Of a stretch of DNA of 51,469 nucleotides, positions 1 through 7,616 are shown piece by piece (within the stretch, counting starts at the first letter, position 1; the number at the start of each line of letters is the position of its first letter). A program made the position numbers and the translations under genes. This DNA comes from CAZMNY01 sp964567745 (GTDB taxonomy: Bacteria; Planctomycetota; Planctomycetia; Pirellulales; Pirellulaceae). The notes below the pieces were generated by a model, which saw only the letters and a program-made list of their open reading frames with translations, had not been told where the DNA came from and did no database searches. The stretch is taken from NCBI GenBank assembly GCA_964567745.1, contig CAZMNY010000054.1, positions 1-51,469 on the forward strand, read 5' to 3'.

Positions 1-239
1 CGGGGACCGATTCGCAGTCTCCAGCAGTGGGCAGAAGAAAAAATGGAGAAAAATCTGGGGGGGGCCGCGATGTTAAGATGGCGAGGGATTTAGGCTCGGA
101 GCGGTTCCATGCTCAACCCAAATGGGAAATCCCGGTTGAAATACCTTCGGTATAAATAACCGCAGGTACCTCACCACACAAAATTAAAACCCACCCCCAT
201 GTCCATCGACTATCTCGAATTTATCTGTGCCGAGGTGTC

Positions 240-896
240 TTGCCTCAGCTGGTCCGCGAAGGCAATGCAGTCCGGTCAAAGCCAAAAGCCAACACCATCG
301 ACTCGGTGGACTACTCGACGGAGCGTCATGAAGACGCCTGGCCGGGCACTTCCGGTGTATTGCAGGCGACCGGCCTGATGAAGTTCGTTTCGCCCGGCCC
401 CGACTTCGTCACGGGAAGATGCGAAGACAGCGACCACATTTTGGTTTTCCCCGAGCGTTCGCGCGTGCTGCTGAAATCGGATCTCCACGTCAACGTGACG
501 GAACCGGGCCAGTACATCCGAATTCGACGTCGGGACAAACAGCCGATCGCTTCGGGGCTGCTGGTGCGGAGTTATCTGCTGCAACTCAATCCGATCGGTG
601 AGTTCGGTCGAAAAGAGGTCGACGGAGCAAGAGTCATCGGACAGATCACATTCGATCGGCCAATTCTCGGACTGATTGGCGGGACAGCGCTGCTTAACAG
701 GACAGACGATCTCCTCGGGCATCCACTGGGAAATTATGGAGACAATGGCCGTGGCATTGAGCCAACACGCCCGGGAGACCTGCCCGACTCAGGTCGAGAC
801 AGCGTGACGCTCAGTCGTGATCGCCGAACGTTGTCGCTTGACCTTTCAGCGAGTTCGGCGGTCGATCAAATCCGAGTCATTGTCTCGCAAAAGTAA
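240..896 (+). CDS. C-terminal part of a planctomycete surface-type protein, probably 5'-truncated
   Basis: The open frame runs back only to a TAA at 153-155, and the only start near 240 is a TTG without a clear ribosome binding site or signal peptide. The 218 residues are soluble and beta-rich. The tail (residues about 85-218) contains ITFDRPILGLI, then LNRTDDLLG, then DSVTLSRDRRTLSLDL and DQIRVIVS. From memory, this order recurs at the C-terminus of large secreted planctomycete proteins of FecR/LamG or choice-of-anchor type. Function is unknown. An ATG at 199 opens another frame that stops after about 60 codons, so a frameshift or loss of the 5' part is likely. It could be a remnant rather than a working gene. 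The family link is recognition only and was not tested. Confidence 0.5.
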   Translation: MPQLVREGNAVRSKPKANTIDSVDYSTERHEDAWPGTSGVLQATGLMKFVSPGPDFVTGRCEDSDHILVFPERSRVLLKSDLHVNVTEPGQYIRIRRRDKQPIASGLLVRSYLLQLNPIGEFGRKEVDGARVIGQITFDRPILGLIGGTALLNRTDDLLGHPLGNYGDNGRGIEPTRPGDLPDSGRDSVTLSRDRRTLSLDLSASSAVDQIRVIVSQK

Positions 897-984
897 TTGT
901 TGAGACTCTGGTCAGCGAACAAACTGTATACTTGTTTCAGTTCAACCAATAAATTTCGATCTGGAAACAACCTGAAGAGTAACC

Positions 985-2418
985 ATGAGACTTCGACACG
1001 CACTGAAAGCACTGACCATCTGTTTGATCGGAATACCGTCAATCGTCTTGGCGGAAGGGAAACCGAACATCGTCATCATTCTCACAGATGATCAGGGCTA
1101 TGCCGATGTCAGCTACAATCCGCACTCGCCGCCAGAAGTCAGCACACCGAATATCGATGCCCTCGCACATTCGTCCATCATCTGTACTCAGGGCTATACC
1201 AGTGGGCACGTGTGTTCGCCGACTCGTGCAGGACTCATGACAGGTCGTTATCAGCAACGATTTGGAATCTATACAGCAGGGGAGGGAGGCTCAGGCGTTC
1301 CGCTTGATGAAGTGTTTATTCCTCAGCGACTCAAGCCCGCCGGTTACGTCTCAGGTGCGTTGGGTAAGTGGCATCTCGGCCTCACGGAAGAGTACCACGC
1401 CATGAATCGAGGGTTCGATGAGTTCTATGGCTTCATGGGACGCGGTGCACATCCCTACTTCGACCACTCAGACATGGGCCATCCCATTTATCGTGGCCTC
1501 AAACCCATCAAAGAAGAAGGCTACCTCACCACTCGCATCACTGAGGAAGCGGTCGACTTTATCAGCCGCCACAAGGAAGAGCCTTTCTTTCTTTATGTCG
1601 CTTATAACGCAGTGCATTCTCCACCTGAGGCCCCCGAAGAAGACATTAGGAAAGTGACTGGGGACGAAACACGCGACACCCTGATGGCCATGCTCAAGCA
1701 CCTTGACATGGGAGTGGGTGAGATCGTGAACTCGCTGAAGAAGCACGACATTTTTGACAACACACTGCTTATCTTTCTTACCGACAATGGCGGCTCCGGT
1801 GCTATGCACGCCAACAATGCACCGCTTCGCGGTTTCAAGCAGATGGACTACGAAGGCGGAATCCATGTCCCGTTCATTGTGTCGTGGCCGGCTCAATTGG
1901 AAGGCGGGAAAAAGTGCGACGTCCCCATGTGGTCGATCGATCTGTTTGCCACGACTCTCGACGCCGCCGGGCTTCCCATGCCCAAGGACAAACCTCTGGA
2001 CGGTAAGAGCATCCTGCCCGCCCTCAAAGGTGAAGCCGACAAACTCCACAACGAGCTCTATTGGAGCTCTGCGGGCGCCAAAGGAAAGTGGGCCGTTCGT
2101 TCCGGGAATTGGAAGCTGGTCGCAGAGAAAGCTCGCATAGAACTCTTCGATCTCAAAGAAGATCTCAGCGAAACGACTAACCTCGCTGCTAAACATCCGA
2201 GGGTGGTTTCCGAACTCACGGACAAATACAACGCATGGCTCGACGAAATGGCCGACCCGGTAAGCAAGCAGGAAAAACACTGGAATCCTAATGCCGGTGC
2301 ACCAGCCAAGAAAATGTCGAAGGAAGAAAAGAAGGCGGCACGCGAAAAAGCAAAAGCCAAACGCATCAAGGAACGCGAAGCAAAGAAGAGCAGCGCCGCC
2401 CCTGAATCATCCAAATGA
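985..2418 (+). CDS. secreted sulfatase (type I, formylglycine-dependent)
   Basis: This is a 477-residue sulfatase of the alkaline phosphatase superfamily that would hydrolyse sulfate esters, presumably on a polysaccharide, after export. A signal peptide occupies residues 1-23 (cut after VLA). The metal ligands are D35-D36 (TDDQG) and D267-N268 (LTDNGG). The sulfatase signature is C77-S-P-T-R, whose cysteine becomes formylglycine; the maturase is not in this window. GKWHLG near residue 130 is the usual second signature. The last 36 residues are an alanine-, lysine- and glutamate-rich basic tail beyond the normal fold. The ATG start has GAAGAG about 9 bases upstream. The gene is followed closely by a second sulfatase on the same strand, so they are probably co-transcribed. 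The family is certain; the substrate is not. Confidence 0.93.
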   Translation: MRLRHALKALTICLIGIPSIVLAEGKPNIVIILTDDQGYADVSYNPHSPPEVSTPNIDALAHSSIICTQGYTSGHVCSPTRAGLMTGRYQQRFGIYTAGEGGSGVPLDEVFIPQRLKPAGYVSGALGKWHLGLTEEYHAMNRGFDEFYGFMGRGAHPYFDHSDMGHPIYRGLKPIKEEGYLTTRITEEAVDFISRHKEEPFFLYVAYNAVHSPPEAPEEDIRKVTGDETRDTLMAMLKHLDMGVGEIVNSLKKHDIFDNTLLIFLTDNGGSGAMHANNAPLRGFKQMDYEGGIHVPFIVSWPAQLEGGKKCDVPMWSIDLFATTLDAAGLPMPKDKPLDGKSILPALKGEADKLHNELYWSSAGAKGKWAVRSGNWKLVAEKARIELFDLKEDLSETTNLAAKHPRVVSELTDKYNAWLDEMADPVSKQEKHWNPNAGAPAKKMSKEEKKAAREKAKAKRIKEREAKKSSAAPESSK

Positions 2419-2473
2419 TCCGCCCGGTAGGGAACGCAATCCACCACACATGCAGTTATCCAAAAAGCTCAAC

Positions 2474-4234
2474 ATGAAAACCTTCTTCTCGATTTCGATC
2501 TTCTGCTGGTTGGCAGTAACTGCCATCGTCGCTCAGGCGGAGCGTCCTAACATTATCATGTTTCTGATCGACGATCAGAACCCATCGAGCATCGCAGCGT
2601 TTGGGGGCGACACCTACACTCCCAATCTCGACCGCATGGCCGAGGAAGGAATGAAGTTCACTCGCGCCTACGTCAGCAGTTCGGTTTGTACTCCATCTCG
2701 ATACAGCTTCCTGACCGGTCGGTTTGCTGGGAACTCGCATAGCAAACTTTACAACGACGCCGTCGGCGGCAAAGAGAGTCAAGGGCTTCCCAATTTCAAT
2801 GTCGCGCTGGAACGCGACAAGATGAACGTCGGAAACGTTCTCCGTGAGGCCGGTTATGCCACCGGATTCGTGGGGAAGTTTCATCTCACATCCAGTCTGG
2901 ATTTTCCGGAGTTCTACAAAGGGAAAAACCGATGGATCAAAATCCCAAAGGACGCAAGTCCTGGCCCTGAAACATCGGCTCAGTTCAAACACAACGAACG
3001 CTGGATGCGTCGTTACCTCAAGACGCTGGGCTTTTCCTGGGCGAAGAACGTCTACCCGGAAAACGTGCGGCCGCCCTATTCCATACACAACGCAGAATGG
3101 ACGACGGTGGCAGCTTTGGAATTCATTGAAGAGAACAAGGACGGCCCATTCTACCTTCATCTTTGCAGCACCCTGCTGCACGGGCCGGATCGGTCCTGGC
3201 GAAAATCCATGGATCACCCGCTCATAACCGGAGAGGGGGAAGTTGAAAGTCTTCCAGAGGTCATGACACCTCGCGCAGAGCTTCTCAAGACAATCACTGA
3301 AAAAGGATTCGATCCCGACAGCCATGTGGCTGGTGAAGCGTGGATCGACGATTCGCTCGGGGCGATTTTCCGAAAGCTTAAGGAACTCGGAATCGATGAC
3401 AACACGCTGGTCATTTTTGCGCCGGATCACGGTCGCGATGGCAAAGCATCCGTCTTTTCACACGGTAGTTGTCAAGTGCCCATGATCATGCGTTGGCCAA
3501 AAGGAATCGCCGCAGGGCTAGTATGTGAAGAACTCGTGCAGAATATCGACCTCGCACCCACTTTCTTCGAACTGGGTAAAGCGGAGAAACCGAAGTCCTA
3601 CCGGATCGATGGGCAGAGTCTCACCCCTCTTTTCAAAAACGGAGAAGCCAAAGACTGGCGGAATCATCTTTATCTCGAAATGGGAGCAGCGCGGGCAACG
3701 GTCACGAAAGATTGGTCCTACATTGCCGTTCGCTATACGAAAGAACAGATCGCTGCCATTAAGAGAGCCGCGCCGCAAAACCTACCTAAAGCCATGTCCT
3801 ACATCGGGCGTTTGGGCATCGGAGTTAGAGGGGCAGATCGCCCCGGTTTCTTTGACGAAGATCAACTCTACCACCTGACGAGGGACCTGAAAGAGATGAA
3901 GAACCTGGCTTATAACAAAGCTCAGGCCGCTCGCATTAAAGAGATGCGCTATCTCATGCAGCAGGACCTCGGAGTCATTGGTCGTCCTTTTGGAGAGTTC
4001 ATTCCCGGAGGGAACGCCGCTGAACCCGGCCAGATCGACAAACAGATCGAAATCGTTAAACAACTCGATATCCGGGGCAAGACGGTAACGGTGCCAAAAG
4101 CATTGAAGGAAAAGCTAGGAGTTACCGATGAACCAAGTCCCGACGATAAAGCGAAAAGAAAAGCGAAACGTGCAGCGCGTAGAAAGACTCGCAAAGATGC
4201 CAAATCAGACAGCCAGAAGACCTCGGATAAATAG
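2474..4234 (+). CDS. secreted sulfatase with basic C-terminal tail
   Basis: This is a second type I sulfatase of about 586 residues. From the ATG at 2474 the protein starts MKTFFSISIFCWLAV and has a signal peptide cut after QA (about residue 22). An ATG at 2450 would add eight residues (MQLSKKLN) and is also possible. Metal-site aspartates lie in LIDDQ (residues 33-34). The formylglycine motif is C72-T-P-S-R. The distal metal pair is D318-H319 (APDHGRDG), different from the DNG of the other three sulfatases here, so it belongs to another subfamily. A Lys/Arg-rich tail closes the protein (from about residue 555). It lies 55 bases after the previous sulfatase on the same strand, suggesting one transcript and joint action on a multiply sulfated substrate. 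Confidence 0.92.
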   Translation: MKTFFSISIFCWLAVTAIVAQAERPNIIMFLIDDQNPSSIAAFGGDTYTPNLDRMAEEGMKFTRAYVSSSVCTPSRYSFLTGRFAGNSHSKLYNDAVGGKESQGLPNFNVALERDKMNVGNVLREAGYATGFVGKFHLTSSLDFPEFYKGKNRWIKIPKDASPGPETSAQFKHNERWMRRYLKTLGFSWAKNVYPENVRPPYSIHNAEWTTVAALEFIEENKDGPFYLHLCSTLLHGPDRSWRKSMDHPLITGEGEVESLPEVMTPRAELLKTITEKGFDPDSHVAGEAWIDDSLGAIFRKLKELGIDDNTLVIFAPDHGRDGKASVFSHGSCQVPMIMRWPKGIAAGLVCEELVQNIDLAPTFFELGKAEKPKSYRIDGQSLTPLFKNGEAKDWRNHLYLEMGAARATVTKDWSYIAVRYTKEQIAAIKRAAPQNLPKAMSYIGRLGIGVRGADRPGFFDEDQLYHLTRDLKEMKNLAYNKAQAARIKEMRYLMQQDLGVIGRPFGEFIPGGNAAEPGQIDKQIEIVKQLDIRGKTVTVPKALKEKLGVTDEPSPDDKAKRKAKRAARRKTRKDAKSDSQKTSDK

Positions 4235-4355
4235 CCCAACTGGTACGACGGCATGAGGCTTGATCCGATCGGCTAACTGCCCGATGGTCTTCATTTCCAT
4301 CTCCGTCCGCTCTACACCAATTGGCTTTGCCACAGACTCAATACCTTTCCTCGAT

Positions 4356-6158
4356 TCACCTCTTTTGCCTGAACAACCAATCCCAAACATGGTCCGTCTT
4401 GTCGCAGCGATCTGAGGCGAACTCGGTGATGTAGCCTTTTTCGGGGTCGTCGCCCGTATATCTAAACGCAGGGCTGTTCTTCGAGCCGTGCCCCACGCCC
4501 TTCAGCGTTGTGAACTTGGCGTTGGCGTTTAACTTACTTAGCCGATCAAAAACATGCCGCGACCCAAGGTAGTCAACCACTTTGTCAGGTTTGCCGTGAA
4601 AGATCCAAAGTGGCACATCTTGAATGCGTTTGGCGTCGAGCCAGGGGTAGAAGGCTCCGGCTGAGGGGATGGCGGCGGCGAAGCGATCAGGGTGCTGGTA
4701 GACGGCGGCGAAGGTCCCCAAGCCACCCATGGAATGGCCGAGCACATAGACGCGGTCGGCGTCGATCTTGTATTGCTTGCTAAGTTTCGTATCGATGAGT
4801 TCGAAGACCTCATCGAGCACGCCATAGACGGGCTCAGCGCGGCCGGCCTCTTCGATGCGTTCGATCATTTGGGGGCCAAACTTGCGCATGGCTTTGGGCA
4901 GGTCATCGATGGTGATTGAACCGGGCTCGGGGTAGATCTTGACTTTCGAGGTGTTGTCGAGCCAGCGACCGTTGGATTGCGGCGCTAGCACGAAGGCGGG
5001 GTGCTTGCGGCGGAGGTCTTCGTCGGCCAAGTACTCGTTCCATATGAGCAGGTTCTTAATGTTCTTCGTGCCGCGCCCGCTCCCGCCGTGCAGGCTAAGG
5101 ATGAGTGGGTAGGTTTTGCTGGGGTCGAAGTCGATGGGTTTCATCAAGCGGTACTGGACGCCCTTGAACTTGCCGGTCTCGTAGAGGGCGAGAGTCTCGG
5201 CGGAGACGTTGGGTTGCGGTCGGTTTTTGTTTTGTGCGGTGGCGGGGACGGTGGCGAAGAGACGACGCTTCGATAACGTCTCACCTGACTTGGGCATCGA
5301 GAGAGTGGGCTTGCCTTTGAGGTAACCAAGCCTAATTAGAAATTGATCCGCGGCGATCAGCGTAACATCCTTCCACGGCTGCTTGTTAAAAAAAGCGTGC
5401 GTTTCCCCTTCGGCAATCCGAAGATCAACGGAAGTAATGCCCAGCGACTTCATTTTTCCCGCCGCCGGAGTCCAGCCGTTCTTCAACCACCTGTCCTCAC
5501 TGCCGAAAAAGACGATCGCCGGCCCAAAGTCGGCTTTGAGATGACGCAAGAAATCCACGTCGGGATCTTTAGCATCACTCTTTGAAAGCGCGGGATTGAA
5601 CAATACGTAAGCCGCCACGGAAGTGTCGATTCCTTGGGGGTCATTGGGATCATTGAGGCCCGGGTTGGTAGTGCCTAGCAGGCTGATGTGCCCCCCCGCG
5701 GAGCCGCCGCCTGCGACGATGCGATTGGGGTCCACGCCCAGTTCTTTGGCATGCTGTTTGAACCAACGAATCGCACTTTTTACATCGGGAATACAAACAC
5801 GCTTGGTAGATTGCCCATCCTTCATCGCTGCTCGATCGGCTTTTGTTCGCAACCGGTAGGTGACCGTCGCGGCCACCATCCCTCGGCTTGCAAAATAGTT
5901 ACACTGATAGCTAAACGCCTTGCGACTGCCCCCACCCCAACCGCCGCCGTGAAACAGGATGATGCCAGCGACTGTATTTTCCGAAGCATCATGCCCCTTG
6001 GGAAAATAGATTTCAATTTCGCGGTTCACGCCGTCCACTTCCTTGTAAACGTAGATTTTGCCCTTGGGGTTGCCATCGTCAACGCGCTGTACGTTTTGTG
6101 CATGGGCGGGCAAGGTGGCGAAGAGAAGGATGATCGCAGTGTTGATGAAATGGCGCAT
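4356..6158 (-). CDS. secreted double esterase (two alpha/beta-hydrolase domains in one chain)
   Basis: From the ATG at 6158 the protein has 600 residues and a signal peptide (residues 1-20, cut after AHA). Domain 1 (about 35-300) is a BD-FAE/carboxylesterase type with oxyanion motif H70-G-G-G-W and nucleophile elbow G-G-G-S153-A-G-G. Domain 2 (about 340-600) is of the polyhydroxybutyrate depolymerase or prolyl-oligopeptidase-like esterase type, with LSLHGGSGRG and nucleophile G-H-S476-M-G-G; its likely catalytic histidine is in GVGHGS. Domain 2 resembles the esterase encoded at 11316-13304. Between the domains the stretch KRRLFATVPATAQ looks like a leftover signal peptide, indicating fusion of two secreted enzymes. 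It is the last gene of the seven-gene set. It probably removes acetyl or other acyl groups from polysaccharide; the substrate is inferred. Confidence 0.85.
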   Translation of the reverse strand: MRHFINTAIILLFATLPAHAQNVQRVDDGNPKGKIYVYKEVDGVNREIEIYFPKGHDASENTVAGIILFHGGGWGGGSRKAFSYQCNYFASRGMVAATVTYRLRTKADRAAMKDGQSTKRVCIPDVKSAIRWFKQHAKELGVDPNRIVAGGGSAGGHISLLGTTNPGLNDPNDPQGIDTSVAAYVLFNPALSKSDAKDPDVDFLRHLKADFGPAIVFFGSEDRWLKNGWTPAAGKMKSLGITSVDLRIAEGETHAFFNKQPWKDVTLIAADQFLIRLGYLKGKPTLSMPKSGETLSKRRLFATVPATAQNKNRPQPNVSAETLALYETGKFKGVQYRLMKPIDFDPSKTYPLILSLHGGSGRGTKNIKNLLIWNEYLADEDLRRKHPAFVLAPQSNGRWLDNTSKVKIYPEPGSITIDDLPKAMRKFGPQMIERIEEAGRAEPVYGVLDEVFELIDTKLSKQYKIDADRVYVLGHSMGGLGTFAAVYQHPDRFAAAIPSAGAFYPWLDAKRIQDVPLWIFHGKPDKVVDYLGSRHVFDRLSKLNANAKFTTLKGVGHGSKNSPAFRYTGDDPEKGYITEFASDRCDKTDHVWDWLFRQKR

Positions 6159-6179
6159 GGAGGTTTCCCATTCGTGCAT

Positions 6180-6240
6180 GTATTGTTGAATCAGGGGCGT
6201 GTCGTTCATTGGGGCTCCGCGAACCAAGTACGTCCGCGCC
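6180..6240 (-). pseudogene. 5' end and leader of an ECF sigma factor gene, fragment
   Basis: Directly upstream of the double esterase the minus strand reads MNDTPLIQQYMHEWE from an ATG at 6209. The intact sigma factor at 29731 begins MDEIPLIQQYLQL. The DNA also matches: CCCCTGATTCARCARTAC in both genes, and upstream of the start CGCGGRCGTACTTGGT in both, 13 and 17 bases before the ATG. The match therefore covers the leader and the first codons. The rest of the sigma gene is absent; the frame runs straight into the esterase signal peptide. It is most simply a remnant left by a rearrangement, and the esterase may use the old leader. Confidence 0.55.
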
Positions 6241-6308
6241 CGTCTACAGGCGACTTTGGCCGGCCACTGATTGCGATGGCGGTGACCTCTGTAATTTCCG
6301 GTGCAGGC

Positions 6309-7616
6309 CTATTCAGTGCGGTTGCGATACCTAGCTGCATATGCGGGGAAAGGGGCCGGCCCGTCCTTGGGGAACCGCTTGAGAAGCATCTCGAGCCGCT
6401 GCCTGCGTCCCGGGGCAATTTTGTCGAGCGAGCTTACTTCACTCCGCTGCAACGGATCTTTCGTGAGATCGTGGAAGTTGCCTTTGCTATCCAGGATGTG
6501 TTGCCAGTCGCGAATCATGCGGAAGTCGCCGAGCTGCGAGAATACCCAACTGCGTTTTTCAAAGGGATCTTCGCTGCCTCGCAGGCTGGGCGCAAATGAT
6601 CGACCATCCAGCTTGATGTCTTTTGGCGGAGTGGCCTTCGCCAGTTCAATGAATGTCGGGTAGAGATCGGTAAAGTCGATCAGGTCGCGCGACACACGAC
6701 CTTCCGGCGTCAAAAATGGGGCCCGCACAACAAACGGGACATGAGCGCCCAGGTCAGCCTCACGGCCTTTCCCTTTTTCAAATGGTTTCCCGTTCAATTT
6801 CCCTGCGACCGGCGATCCGTTGTCACCCGTAAAGACAATGAGCGTATTCTTCCCAAGTCCCGCCTCATCGACGGAGTCTGTCAGCTTGCCCACGAGCCGA
6901 TCCATGTAAGTGACGTTACCGGCGTAGAGAGCCTCCTTCCCTTCAGGGGCCTTGCGCTTGTTCTGCGGCGTTGCCATGTGCGGACCATGAGTAAGCAGCA
7001 TTGGGTAGTAGACGAGAAAGGGCTTCTTGTGGTTGCGACGGACGAAGTCGCACAAGAAAGAGTTGATCGCGTACGGGCCATAGGACACGGTGTCGCAACG
7101 CCCATTGGTCATGAGATAACCATTCCAATAGCGTTGCTCCGTTTGCTTGCGTCCGGCTTCAGCGCCGGTCCAAACACAGTGTTCATCAAACCCGTGTTGC
7201 TTGAGCGCGTTGGGCTGATCTCCAAGGTGATTGATTTGCCATTTGCCGCCGATTGCCGTCGCGTAGCCAGCGTCGCGCAGAGCGCGAGCAAATGTCGTGA
7301 ACTTCTTCCAGCTCAAGCCGTCACCGCCCCAACGCGGTACATCGTAGTGTCGAGTCCAGCCATGCCGAAAAGGGTACTGGCCGGTGAGCAGCGTTACTCT
7401 TGTTGGCGTGCAAATCGGCGTCGACCACGCCGTTTCGTATCGCACTCCCTGCTTGGCAAGTCGGTCGATGTTGGGTGTTTGATGCTCTGCACCGTAACAG
7501 CTCACCCAGTCGCGCCCCATATCGTCGACCACAATGAGAATGATGTTGGGGCGATCATCCGATCTTGCGATCGTTGTGATCAAGCAAAGCAGCAAGGCTA
7601 GGAGTAACGATCTCAT
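6309..7616 (-). CDS. secreted sulfatase
   Basis: This is a 435-residue type I sulfatase with a signal peptide (residues 1-19, MRSLLLALLLCLITTIARS). Metal aspartates are D31-D32 (VVDDMG), the formylglycine motif is C69-T-P-T-R inside PICTPTRVTLLTGQYP, and the distal site is GDNG. It lacks the basic tail of the other three sulfatases in the window. It is clearly related to the sulfatase at 42149, sharing SCYG, CTPTRVTLLTGQYP, DVPRWG and GKWQIN in the same order, so the two are paralogues of one subfamily. Its ATG overlaps the stop of the DUF1592 gene by 4 bases (7613-7616), so translation is probably coupled. The position inside the DUF1552/DUF1592/esterase set suggests joint action on one polysaccharide. 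Confidence 0.93.
   Translation of the reverse strand: MRSLLLALLLCLITTIARSDDRPNIILIVVDDMGRDWVSCYGAEHQTPNIDRLAKQGVRYETAWSTPICTPTRVTLLTGQYPFRHGWTRHYDVPRWGGDGLSWKKFTTFARALRDAGYATAIGGKWQINHLGDQPNALKQHGFDEHCVWTGAEAGRKQTEQRYWNGYLMTNGRCDTVSYGPYAINSFLCDFVRRNHKKPFLVYYPMLLTHGPHMATPQNKRKAPEGKEALYAGNVTYMDRLVGKLTDSVDEAGLGKNTLIVFTGDNGSPVAGKLNGKPFEKGKGREADLGAHVPFVVRAPFLTPEGRVSRDLIDFTDLYPTFIELAKATPPKDIKLDGRSFAPSLRGSEDPFEKRSWVFSQLGDFRMIRDWQHILDSKGNFHDLTKDPLQRSEVSSLDKIAPGRRQRLEMLLKRFPKDGPAPFPAYAARYRNRTE

Noticed and set aside
141..153. Small hairpin ATACC-TTC-GGTAT near the left edge
   Set aside because: A five-base stem with a three-base loop is too short to call a terminator or regulatory site.
5688..6599. 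Long plus-strand open frame of about 300 codons opposite the esterase and sulfatase genes
   Set aside because: It is antisense to two genes with complete catalytic motifs and has no recognisable domain or start signal.
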